From Lamellibrachia columna (lineage: Eukaryota; Annelida; Polychaeta; Sabellida; Siboglinidae): a stretch of 64,000 nt of DNA. The stretch is taken from the NCBI GenBank assembly GCA_963662155.1, contig OY759263.1, positions 6,414,962 to 6,478,961 on the forward strand, in the 5' to 3' direction. Each line of letters starts with the position of its first letter. Positions within the stretch are counted from its first letter, which is position 1. The translations under genes were made by a program, and so were the position numbers. Below the pieces are notes generated by a model, which was not told the DNA's origin, searched no databases, and was given only the letters and a program-made list of their open reading frames with translations. Below, one piece after another: positions 1 to 11,724 of the stretch.

Positions 1-486
1 AAGTAGTAGAGTTTTGTTATGGTAGTAGTAGAATTTGAAGATCTATTGCCAGAGGTAGGAGTTGTAACAGTGGTAGTTGAGGTAACTTGTTACTACATTA
101 GTAAAAGTGGTTGTAATAGTAGTACTTGATTTTGTTTTAAAAGAAGAGGTAGAACGACTATTGTAGTGTAATTTCTTTTCTTAGACTGTATCCCTACATC
201 AACAAAATAATAGTAATAGTGGTAGTTGTAGTAGTAATATTATTGTTTTTTGTAGTGGTATTGGTATTGATAGTAGTATTAATAGTTGTACATAGAAAAG
301 TGGTGGTATTGTTATTAGTTGTTCAGGTAGTAATATTAGTAAATGTAGTAGCAGTTGTTATTGATGTAGTAGGTGCAGCAATGTTACTTCTAAAACAACA
401 ACAACTACTACTACTACTATGTTTGCCTATGCAAGGTTGTAATATATCTGTTAGGTGGGAATAGTCAAATGTGTTGTTTGTTTTAG
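1..486 (+). repeat. Partial unit at left edge: intron D-A without its first two bases
   Basis: The window opens just inside an intron: the first bases equal the third base onward of the GTAAGTAGTAG start that follows exon D elsewhere (for example at 2207). It ends with the T-rich acceptor TTTTAG at 481-486. No exon is present. The sequence matches the other subfamily I copies of this intron, such as 2207-2694 and 4397-4884. Confidence 0.93.
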
Positions 487-576
487 CATGTGTTACTAAC
501 TGTGACGTGTGCGGAGATACTTCAACGTGCACATCTTGCAAGACCGGATACACATTGAACACTAACGTCTGTGAAG
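487..576 (+). CDS. Exon A (representative copy, unit 1): six-cysteine module
   Basis: The exon is 90 bases. It starts with the last two bases of a split codon (completed to CCA, Pro, by the final C of the preceding exon D) and ends with the first base of the next split codon, so it is phase 1-1. The module is 30 residues with cysteines at 2, 6, 9, 15, 18 and 29. It differs from module C/D by Thr4 (Ala in C and D), Ser17 (Thr), Thr26 (Asn) and a terminal Glu instead of Asp. The donor is AAG|GTGAGT, whereas the other three exons use GTAAGT. There are thirty copies; those in units 2 and 5 carry an ACG to ATG change giving Met at residue 14. Confidence 0.88.
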
Positions 577-680
577 GTGAGTAGTAGAATGTTTTGTGTC
601 GTAATGGTAGTAGTAGAATTTGAAGACCTGTTGCCAGAAGTTGGTGTTGTTAACAGTGATCCTTGTAGTCGTTGTAGTTC

Positions 681-722
<42 letters not shown>

Positions 723-3700
723 CAGTAGTAGTAGTAGTTGTAGTAGAAGAGAAAGAACAAGTAGCAGCTACAAAAGTCTCTGCAAACTCAATATTAATAA
801 AAGGACTATAGCAATTAAGCAACATTGCAGTATGATATGATTTTTCATTTGTATTGTAAAAGTAAGTGTTTAGAATGAATATGCAGATATATGTTCTTCA
901 ATTCAATTAGATTTGTAGAAGTATACATGACAAAAAAGTTAGAAAGTGATCAGTGCATTTTTTTTGGATATGAGTAGAATATATTTGTTTGTTTGTAGTG
1001 GTATGTTCCGATGGCTGTAATGCGTGCAGTAGTCCTACAGTGTGCACAACTTGCAAGACCGGATACACGTTGAACAATAACGTCTGTGACCGTAAGTAGT
1101 AGAGTTTTGTTATGGTAGTAGTAGAATTTGAAGATCTATTGCCAGAGGTAGGAGTTGTAACAGTGGTAGTTGAGGTAGCTGTAGCAGTAGTAGTAAAAGT
1201 GGTTGTAATAGTAGTACTTGATTTTGTTTTAAAAGAAGAGGTAGAACGACTATTGTAGTGTAATTTCGTTTCTTAGACTGTATCCCTACATCAACAAAAT
1301 AATAGTAATAGTGGTAGTTGTAGTATTAGTATTATTGTTTTTTTGTAGTGGTATTGGTATTGATAGTAGTATTAATAGTTGTACATAGAAAAGTGGTGGT
1401 ATTATTATTAGTTGTTCAGGTAGTAATATTAGTAACTGTAGTAGCAGTTGTTATTGATGTAGTAGGTGCAGCAATGTTACTTCTAAAACAACAACACCTA
1501 CTACGTTTGCCTATGCAAAGTTGTTTGTAATGGATCTGTTAGGTGGGAATAGTCAAGTGTTGTTTGTTTTAGCATGTTTTGCTAACTGTGACGTGTGTGG
1601 AGATACTTCAACGTGCACAACTTGCAAGATCGGATACACATTGAACAATAACGTCTGTGACGGTAAGTAGTAGAATTTGTTTGTGGTAGTGGTAGTAGTA
1701 GAATTTGAAGACCTATTGGCAGATGTAGGTGTAGTTGCAGATGTAGTTGAGGTAATTGTTGTAGAAGTAGTAATAGTAGTAGTAGTTGCTGTTGAAGTAG
1801 AACTTGATGTTGTTATTGTAGAAGAACACGTTGCTTCTTCAATAGGCTCAACAAAATTAGTATTAATACAAACACTAGAACAACTAATCAACATTATGGT
1901 GTGATATGATTTTTGAAATTGTATTCCAAAAAATAAATGTTGTGAATAAATGTATGTAGACATATGTTCTTCAACGGAACCAAATTTGTTCGAGTAAAGA
2001 GGTAGTAGTTGTGGCACTGTTATTTCTAAAATAACAGTTATTTCTAACTTGTTTGTTTATGCAATGTAGTAATGAATGTGTTAGGAAGTAGTAATCAATT
2101 GTGCTGTTTGTTTTAGCATGTGTTGCTAACTGTGACGTGTGTGGAGATACTTCAACGTGCACAACTTGCAAGACCGGATACACGTTGAACAATAACGTCT
2201 GTGACCGTAAGTAGTAGAGTTTTGTTATGGTAGTAGTAGAATTTGAAGATCTATTGCCAGAGGTAGGAGTTGTAACAGTGGTAGTTGAGGTAACTTGTTA
2301 CTACATTAGTAAAAGTGGTTGTAATAGTAGTACTTGATTTTGTTTTAAAAGAAGAGGTAGAACGACTATTGTAGTGTAATTTCTTTTCTTAGACTGTATC
2401 CCTACATCAACAAAATAATAGTAATAGTGGTAGTTGTAGTAGTAATATTATTGTTTTTTGTAGTGGTATTGGTATTGATAGTAGTATTAATAGTTGTACA
2501 TAGAAAAGTGGTGGTATTGTTATTAGTTGTTCAGGTAGTAATATTAGTAAATGTAGTAGCAGTTGTTATTGATGTAGTAGGTGCAGCAATGTTACTTCTA
2601 AAACAACAACAACTACTACTACTACTATGTTTGCCTATGCAAGGTTGTAATATATCTGTTAGGTGGGAATAGTCAAATGTGTTGTTTGTTTTAGCATGTG
2701 TTACTAACTGTGACGTGTGCGGAGATACTTCAATGTGCACATCTTGCAAGACCGGATACACATTGAACACTAACGTCTGTGAAGGTGAGTAGTAGAATGT
2801 TTTGTGTCGTAATGGTAGTAGTAGAATTTGAAGACCTGTTGCCAGAAGTTGGTGTTGTTAACAGTGATCCTTGTAGTCGTTGTAGTTCTAGTAGTAGTAG
2901 TAGTAGTAGTAGTAGTAGCAGTAGTAGTAGTAGTTGTAGTAGAAGAGAAAGAACAAGTAGCAGCTACAAAAGTCTCTGCAAACTCAATATTAATAAAAGG
3001 ACTATAGCAATTAAGCAACATTGCAGTATGATATGATTTTTCATTTGTATTGTAAAAGTAAGTGTTTAGAATGAATATGCAGATATATGTTCTTCAATTC
3101 AATTAGATTTGTAGAAGTATACATGACAAAAAAGTTAGAAAGTGATCAGTGCATTTTTTTTGGATATGAGTAGAATATATTTGTTTGTTTGTAGTGGTAT
3201 GTTCCGATGGCTGTAATGCGTGCAGTAGTCCTACAGTGTGCACAACTTGCAAGACCGGATACACGTTGAACAATAACGTCTGTGACCGTAAGTAGTAGAG
3301 TTTTGTTATGGTAGTAGTAGAATTTGAAGATCTATTGCCAGAGGTAGGAGTTGTAACAGTGGTAGTTGAGGTAGCTGTAGCAGTAGTAGTAAAAGTGGTT
3401 GTAATAGTAGTACTTGATTTTGTTTTAAAAGAAGAGGTAGAACGACTATTGTAGTGTAATTTCGTTTCTTAGACTGTATCCCTACATCAACAAAATAATA
3501 GTAATAGTGGTAGTTGTAGTATTAGTATTATTGTTTTTTTGTAGTGGTATTGGTATTGATAGTAGTATTAATAGTTGTACATAGAAAAGTGGTGGTATTA
3601 TTATTAGTTGTTCAGGTAGTAATATTAGTAACTGTAGTAGCAGTTGTTATTGATGTAGTAGGTGCAGCAATGTTACTTCTAAAACAACAACAACTACTAC

Positions 3701-5078
3701 GTTTGCCTATGCAAAGTTGTTTGTAATGGATCTGTTAGGTGGGAATAGTCAAGTGTTGTTTGTTTTAGCATGTGTTGCTAACTGTGACGTGTGTGGAGAT
3801 ACTTCAACGTGCACAACTTGCAAGACCGGATACACATTGAACAATAACGTCTGTGACGGTAAGTAGTAGAATTTGTTTGTGGTAGTAGTAGAATTTGAAG
3901 ACCTATTGGCAGATGTAGGTGTAGTTGCAGATGTAGTTGAGGTAATTGTTGTAGAAGTAGTAATAGTAGTAGTAGTTGCTGTTGAAGTAGAACTTGATGT
4001 TGTTATTGTAGAAGAACACGTTGCTTCTTCAATAGGCTCAACAAAATTAGTATTAATACAAACACTAGAACAACTAATCAACATTATGGTGTGATATGAT
4101 TTTTGAAATTGTATTCCAAAAAATAAATGTTGTGAATAAATGTATGTAGACATATGTTCTTCAACGGAACCAAATTTGTTCGAGTAAAGAGGTAGTAGTT
4201 GTGGCACTGTTATTTCTAAAATAACAGTTATTTCTAACTTGTTTGTTTATGCAATGTAGTAATGAATGTGTTAGGAAGTAGTAATCAATTGTGCTGTTTG
4301 TTTTAGCATGTGTTGCTAACTGTGACGTGTGTGGAGATACTTCAACGTGCACAACTTGCAAGACCGGATACACGTTGAACAATAACGTCTGTGACCGTAA
4401 GTAGTAGAGTTTTGTTATGGTAGTAGTAGAATTTGAAGATCTATTGCCAGAGGTAGGAGTTGTAACAGTGGTAGTTGAGGTAACTTGTTACTACATTAGT
4501 AAAAGTGGTTGTAATAGTAGTACTTGATTTTGTTTTAAAAGAAGAGGTAGAACGACTATTGTAGTGTAATTTCTTTTCTTAGACTGTATCCCTACATCAA
4601 CAAAATAATAGTAATAGTGGTAGTTGTAGTAGTAATATTATTGTTTTTTGTAGTGGTATTGGTATTGATAGTAGTATTAATAGTTGTACATAGAAAAGTG
4701 GTGGTATTGTTATTAGTTGTTCAGGTAGTAATATTAGTAAATGTAGTAGCAGTTGTTATTGATGTAGTAGGTGCAGCAATGTTACTTCTAAAACAACAAC
4801 AACTACTACTACTACTATGTTTGCCTATGCAAGGTTGTAATATATCTGTTAGGTGGGAATAGTCAAATGTGTTGTTTGTTTTAGCATGTGTTACTAACTG
4901 TGACGTGTGCGGAGATACTTCAACGTGCACATCTTGCAAGACCGGATACACATTGAACACTAACGTCTGTGAAGGTGAGTAGTAGAATGTTTTGTGTCGT
5001 AATGGTAGTAGTAGAATTTGAAGACCTGTTGCCAGAAGTTGGTGTTGTTAACAGTGATCCTTGTAGTCGTTGTAGTTC

Positions 5079-5118
<40 letters not shown>

Positions 5119-7268
5119 TGTAGTAGAAGAGAAAGAACAAGTAGCAGCTACAAAAGTCTCTGCAAACTCAATATTAATAAAAGGACTATAGCAATTAAGC
5201 AACATTGCAGTATGATATGATTTTTCATTTGTATTGTAAAAGTAAGTGTTTAGAATGAATATGCAGATATATGTTCTTCAATTCAATTAGATTTGTAGAA
5301 GTATACATGACAAAAAAGTTAGAAAGTGATCAGTGCATTTTTTTTGGATATGAGTAGAATATATTTGTTTGTTTGTAGTGGTATGTTCCGATGGCTGTAA
5401 TGCGTGCAGTAGTCCTACAGTGTGCACAACTTGCAAGACCGGATACACGTTGAACAATAACGTCTGTGACCGTAAGTAGTAGAGTTTTGTTATGGTAGTA
5501 GTAGAATTTGAAGATCTATTGCCAGAGGTAGGAGTTGTAACAGTGGTAGTTGAGGTAGCTGTAGCAGTAGTAGTAAAAGTGGTTGTAATAGTAGTACTTG
5601 ATTTTGTTTTAAAAGAAGAGGTAGAACGACTATTGTAGTGTAATTTCGTTTCTTAGACTGTATCCCTACATCAACAAAATAATAGTAATAGTGGTAGTTG
5701 TAGTATTAGTATTATTGTTTTTTTGTAGTGGTATTGGTATTGATAGTAGTATTAATAGTTGTACATAGAAAAGTGGTGGTATTATTATTAGTTGTTCAGG
5801 TAGTAATATTAGTAACTGTAGTAGCAGTTGTTATTGATGTAGTAGGTGCAGCAATGTTACTTCTAAAACAACAACACCTACTACGTTTGCCTATGCAAAG
5901 TTGTTTGTAATGGATCTGTTAGGTGGGAATAGTCAAGTGTTGTTTGTTTTAGCATGTTTTGCTAACTGTGACGTGTGTGGAGATACTTCAACGTGCACAA
6001 CTTGCAAGATCGGATACACATTGAACAATAACGTCTGTGACGGTAAGTAGTAGAATTTGTTTGTGGTAGTGGTAGTAGTAGAATTTGAAGACCTATTGGC
6101 AGATGTAGGTGTAGTTGCAGATGTAGTTGAGGTAATTGTTGTAGAAGTAGTAATAGTAGTAGTAGTTGCTGTTGAAGTAGAACTTGATGTTGTTATTGTA
6201 GAAGAACACGTTGCTTCTTCAATAGGCTCAACAAAATTAGTATTAATACAAACACTAGAACAACTAATCAACATTATGGTGTGATATGATTTTTGAAATT
6301 GTATTCCAAAAAATAAATGTTGTGAATAAATGTATGTAGACATATGTTCTTCAACGGAACCAAATTTGTTCGAGTAAAGAGGTAGTAGTTGTGGCACTGT
6401 TATTTCTAAAATAACAGTTATTTCTAACTTGTTTGTTTATGCAATGTAGTAATGAATGTGTTAGGAAGTAGTAATCAATTGTGCTGTTTGTTTTAGCATG
6501 TGTTGCTAACTGTGACGTGTGTGGAGATACTTCAACGTGCACAACTTGCAAGACCGGATACACGTTGAACAATAACGTCTGTGACCGTAAGTAGTAGAGT
6601 TTTGTTATGGTAGTAGTAGAATTTGAAGATCTATTGCCAGAGGTAGGAGTTGTAACAGTGGTAGTTGAGGTAACTTGTTACTACATTAGTAAAAGTGGTT
6701 GTAATAGTAGTACTTGATTTTGTTTTAAAAGAAGAGGTAGAACGACTATTGTAGTGTAATTTCTTTTCTTAGACTGTATCCCTACATCAACAAAATAATA
6801 GTAATAGTGGTAGTTGTAGTAGTAATATTATTGTTTTTTGTAGTGGTATTGGTATTGATAGTAGTATTAATAGTTGTACATAGAAAAGTGGTGGTATTGT
6901 TATTAGTTGTTCAGGTAGTAATATTAGTAAATGTAGTAGCAGTTGTTATTGATGTAGTAGGTGCAGCAATGTTACTTCTAAAACAACAACAACTACTACT
7001 ACTACTATGTTTGCCTATGCAAGGTTGTAATATATCTGTTAGGTGGGAATAGTCAAATGTGTTGTTTGTTTTAGCATGTGTTACTAACTGTGACGTGTGC
7101 GGAGATACTTCAACGTGCACATCTTGCAAGACCGGATACACATTGAACACTAACGTCTGTGAAGGTGAGTAGTAGAATGTTTTGTGTCGTAATGGTAGTA
7201 GTAGAATTTGAAGACCTGTTGCCAGAAGTTGGTGTTGTTAACAGTGATCCTTGTAGTCGTTGTAGTTC

Positions 7269-7310
<42 letters not shown>

Positions 7311-10300
7311 CAGTAGTAGTAGTAGTTGTAGTAGAAGAGAAAGAACAAGTAGCAGCTACAAAAGTCTCTGCAAACTCAATATTAATAAAAGGACTATAGC
7401 AATTAAGCAACATTGCAGTATGATATGATTTTTCATTTGTATTGTAAAAGTAAGTGTTTAGAATGAATATGCAGATATATGTTCTTCAATTCAATTAGAT
7501 TTGTAGAAGTATACATGACAAAAAAGTTAGAAAGTGATCAGTGCATTTTTTTTGGATATGAGTAGAATATATTTGTTTGTTTGTAGTGGTATGTTCCGAT
7601 GGCTGTAATGCGTGCAGTAGTCCTACAGTGTGCACAACTTGCAAGACCGGATACACGTTGAACAATAACGTCTGTGACCGTAAGTAGTAGAGTTTTGTTA
7701 TGGTAGTAGTAGAATTTGAAGATCTATTGCCAGAGGTAGGAGTTGTAACAGTGGTAGTTGAGGTAGCTGTAGCAGTAGTAGTAAAAGTGGTTGTAATAGT
7801 AGTACTTGATTTTGTTTTAAAAGAAGAGGTAGAACGACTATTGTAGTGTAATTTCGTTTCTTAGACTGTATCCCTACATCAACAAAATAATAGTAATAGT
7901 GGTAGTTGTAGTATTAGTATTATTGTTTTTTTGTAGTGGTATTGGTATTGATAGTAGTATTAATAGTTGTACATAGAAAAGTGGTGGTATTATTATTAGT
8001 TGTTCAGGTAGTAATATTAGTAACTGTAGTAGCAGTTGTTATTGATGTAGTAGGTGCAGCAATGTTACTTCTAAAACAACAACACCTACTACGTTTGCCT
8101 ATGCAAAGTTGTTTGTAATGGATCTGTTAGGTGGGAATAGTCAAGTGTTGTTTGTTTTAGCATGTTTTGCTAACTGTGACGTGTGTGGAGATACTTCAAC
8201 GTGCACAACTTGCAAGATCGGATACACATTGAACAATAACGTCTGTGACGGTAAGTAGTAGAATTTGTTTGTGGTAGTGGTAGTAGTAGAATTTGAAGAC
8301 CTATTGGCAGATGTAGGTGTAGTTGCAGATGTAGTTGAGGTAATTGTTGTAGAAGTAGTAATAGTAGTAGTAGTTGCTGTTGAAGTAGAACTTGATGTTG
8401 TTATTGTAGAAGAACACGTTGCTTCTTCAATAGGCTCAACAAAATTAGTATTAATACAAACACTAGAACAACTAATCAACATTATGGTGTGATATGATTT
8501 TTGAAATTGTATTCCAAAAAATAAATGTTGTGAATAAATGTATGTAGACATATGTTCTTCAACGGAACCAAATTTGTTCGAGTAAAGAGGTAGTAGTTGT
8601 GGCACTGTTATTTCTAAAATAACAGTTATTTCTAACTTGTTTGTTTATGCAATGTAGTAATGAATGTGTTAGGAAGTAGTAATCAATTGTGCTGTTTGTT
8701 TTAGCATGTGTTGCTAACTGTGACGTGTGTGGAGATACTTCAACGTGCACAACTTGCAAGACCGGATACACGTTGAACAATAACGTCTGTGACCGTAAGT
8801 AGTAGAGTTTTGTTATGGTAGTAGTAGAATTTGAAGATCTATTGCCAGAGGTAGGAGTTGTAACAGTGGTAGTTGAGGTAACTTGTTACTACATTAGTAA
8901 AAGTGGTTGTAATAGTAGTACTTGATTTTGTTTTAAAAGAAGAGGTAGAACGACTATTGTAGTGTAATTTCTTTTCTTAGACTGTATCCCTACATCAACA
9001 AAATAATAGTAATAGTGGTAGTTGTAGTAGTAATATTATTGTTTTTTGTAGTGGTATTGGTATTGATAGTAGTATTAATAGTTGTACATAGAAAAGTGGT
9101 GGTATTGTTATTAGTTGTTCAGGTAGTAATATTAGTAAATGTAGTAGCAGTTGTTATTGATGTAGTAGGTGCAGCAATGTTACTTCTAAAACAACAACAA
9201 CTACTACTACTACTATGTTTGCCTATGCAAGGTTGTAATATATCTGTTAGGTGGGAATAGTCAAATGTGTTGTTTGTTTTAGCATGTGTTACTAACTGTG
9301 ACGTGTGCGGAGATACTTCAATGTGCACATCTTGCAAGACCGGATACACATTGAACACTAACGTCTGTGAAGGTGAGTAGTAGAATGTTTTGTGTCGTAA
9401 TGGTAGTAGTAGAATTTGAAGACCTGTTGCCAGAAGTTGGTGTTGTTAACAGTGATCCTTGTAGTCGTTGTAGTTCTAGTAGTAGTAGTAGTAGTAGTAG
9501 TAGTAGCAGTAGTAGTAGTAGTTGTAGTAGAAGAGAAAGAACAAGTAGCAGCTACAAAAGTCTCTGCAAACTCAATATTAATAAAAGGACTATAGCAATT
9601 AAGCAACATTGCAGTATGATATGATTTTTCATTTGTATTGTAAAAGTAAGTGTTTAGAATGAATATGCAGATATATGTTCTTCAATTCAATTAGATTTGT
9701 AGAAGTATACATGACAAAAAAGTTAGAAAGTGATCAGTGCATTTTTTTTGGATATGAGTAGAATATATTTGTTTGTTTGTAGTGGTATGTTCCGATGGCT
9801 GTAATGCGTGCAGTAGTCCTACAGTGTGCACAACTTGCAAGACCGGATACACGTTGAACAATAACGTCTGTGACCGTAAGTAGTAGAGTTTTGTTATGGT
9901 AGTAGTAGAATTTGAAGATCTATTGCCAGAGGTAGGAGTTGTAACAGTGGTAGTTGAGGTAGCTGTAGCAGTAGTAGTAAAAGTGGTTGTAATAGTAGTA
10001 CTTGATTTTGTTTTAAAAGAAGAGGTAGAACGACTATTGTAGTGTAATTTCGTTTCTTAGACTGTATCCCTACATCAACAAAATAATAGTAATAGTGGTA
10101 GTTGTAGTATTAGTATTATTGTTTTTTTGTAGTGGTATTGGTATTGATAGTAGTATTAATAGTTGTACATAGAAAAGTGGTGGTATTATTATTAGTTGTT
10201 CAGGTAGTAATATTAGTAACTGTAGTAGCAGTTGTTATTGATGTAGTAGGTGCAGCAATGTTACTTCTAAAACAACAACACCTACTACGTTTGCCTATGC

Positions 10301-11672
10301 AAAGTTGTTTGTAATGGATCTGTTAGGTGGGAATAGTCAAGTGTTGTTTGTTTTAGCATGTTTTGCTAACTGTGACGTGTGTGGAGATACTTCAACGTGC
10401 ACAACTTGCAAGATCGGATACACATTGAACAATAACGTCTGTGACGGTAAGTAGTAGAATTTGTTTGTGGTAGTGGTAGTAGTAGAATTTGAAGACCTAT
10501 TGGCAGATGTAGGTGTAGTTGCAGATGTAGTTGAGGTAATTGTTGTAGAAGTAGTAATAGTAGTAGTAGTTGCTGTTGAAGTAGAACTTGATGTTGTTAT
10601 TGTAGAAGAACACGTTGCTTCTTCAATAGGCTCAACAAAATTAGTATTAATACAAACACTAGAACAACTAATCAACATTATGGTGTGATATGATTTTTGA
10701 AATTGTATTCCAAAAAATAAATGTTGTGAATAAATGTATGTAGACATATGTTCTTCAACGGAACCAAATTTGTTCGAGTAAAGAGGTAGTAGTTGTGGCA
10801 CTGTTATTTCTAAAATAACAGTTATTTCTAACTTGTTTGTTTATGCAATGTAGTAATGAATGTGTTAGGAAGTAGTAATCAATTGTGCTGTTTGTTTTAG
10901 CATGTGTTGCTAACTGTGACGTGTGTGGAGATACTTCAACGTGCACAACTTGCAAGACCGGATACACGTTGAACAATAACGTCTGTGACCGTAAGTAGTA
11001 GAGTTTTGTTATGGTAGTAGTAGAATTTGAAGATCTATTGCCAGAGGTAGGAGTTGTAACAGTGGTAGTTGAGGTAACTTGTTGCTACATTAGTAAAAGT
11101 GGTTGTAATAGTAGTACTTGATTTTGTTTTAAAAGAAGAGGTAGAACGACTATTGTAGTGTAATTTCTTTTCTTAGACTGTATCCCTACATCAACAAAAT
11201 AATAGTAATAGTGGTAGTTGTAGTAGTAATATTATTGTTTTTTGTAGTGGTATTGGTATTGATAGTAGTATTAATAGTTGTACATAGAAAAGTGGTGGTA
11301 TTGTTATTAGTTGTTCAGGTAGTAATATTAGTAAATGTAGTAGCAGTTGTTATTGATGTAGTAGGTGCAGCAATGTTACTTCTAAAACAACAACAACTAC
11401 TACTACTACTATGTTTGCCTATGCAAGGTTGTAATATATCTGTTAGGTGGGAATAGTCAAATGTGTTGTTTGTTTTAGCATGTGTTACTAACTGTGACGT
11501 GTGCGGAGATACTTCAACGTGCACATCTTGCAAGACCGGATACACATTGAACACTAACGTCTGTGAAGGTGAGTAGTAGAATGTTTTGTGTCGTAATGGT
11601 AGTAGTAGAATTTGAAGACCTGTTGCCAGAAGTTGGTGTTGTTAACAGTGATCCTTGTAGTCGTTGTAGTTC

Positions 11673-11724
<52 letters not shown>

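Larger units (their letters stand above)
487..2694 (+). repeat. Unit 1 (2,208 bases), subfamily I
   Basis: Exons: A 487-576, B 999-1091, C 1573-1662, D 2117-2206. The tract has 19 triplets with AGC. Exon C is the Phe3/Ile20 form. As far as I read, this unit matches unit 4. Confidence 0.93.

Noticed and set aside
219..464. Val/Leu-rich open frames that look like membrane segments inside introns D-A and B-C
   Set aside because: Valine and leucine come from GTA/GTT/TTA triplets in a C-poor sequence. The frames do not join the exon frame at either border.
571..840. A plus-strand open frame with a long serine run across exon A and its intron
   Set aside because: It is in a different frame from the exon's cysteine module, and the serine run is just the AGT microsatellite. 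Its length changes with the tract from unit to unit.
577..998. TAG used as a sense codon, making exons and introns one continuous reading frame
   Set aside because: Even if TAG were read, the exon frame meets TGA or TAA inside the introns (for example TGA near 1902 in intron C-D and TGA early in intron A-B), and GT-AG borders are consistent at every exon.
1553..2017. A 154-codon open frame on the minus strand, rich in Thr and Ser, repeated in every unit
   Set aside because: It is the antisense of exon C plus intronic GTA/TAG triplets, which read as Thr codons on the other strand. It has no conserved cysteines, lacks flanking splice signals that I can see, and its length shifts with the intron indels. 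A real antisense mucin-like gene is not excluded but has no positive support.
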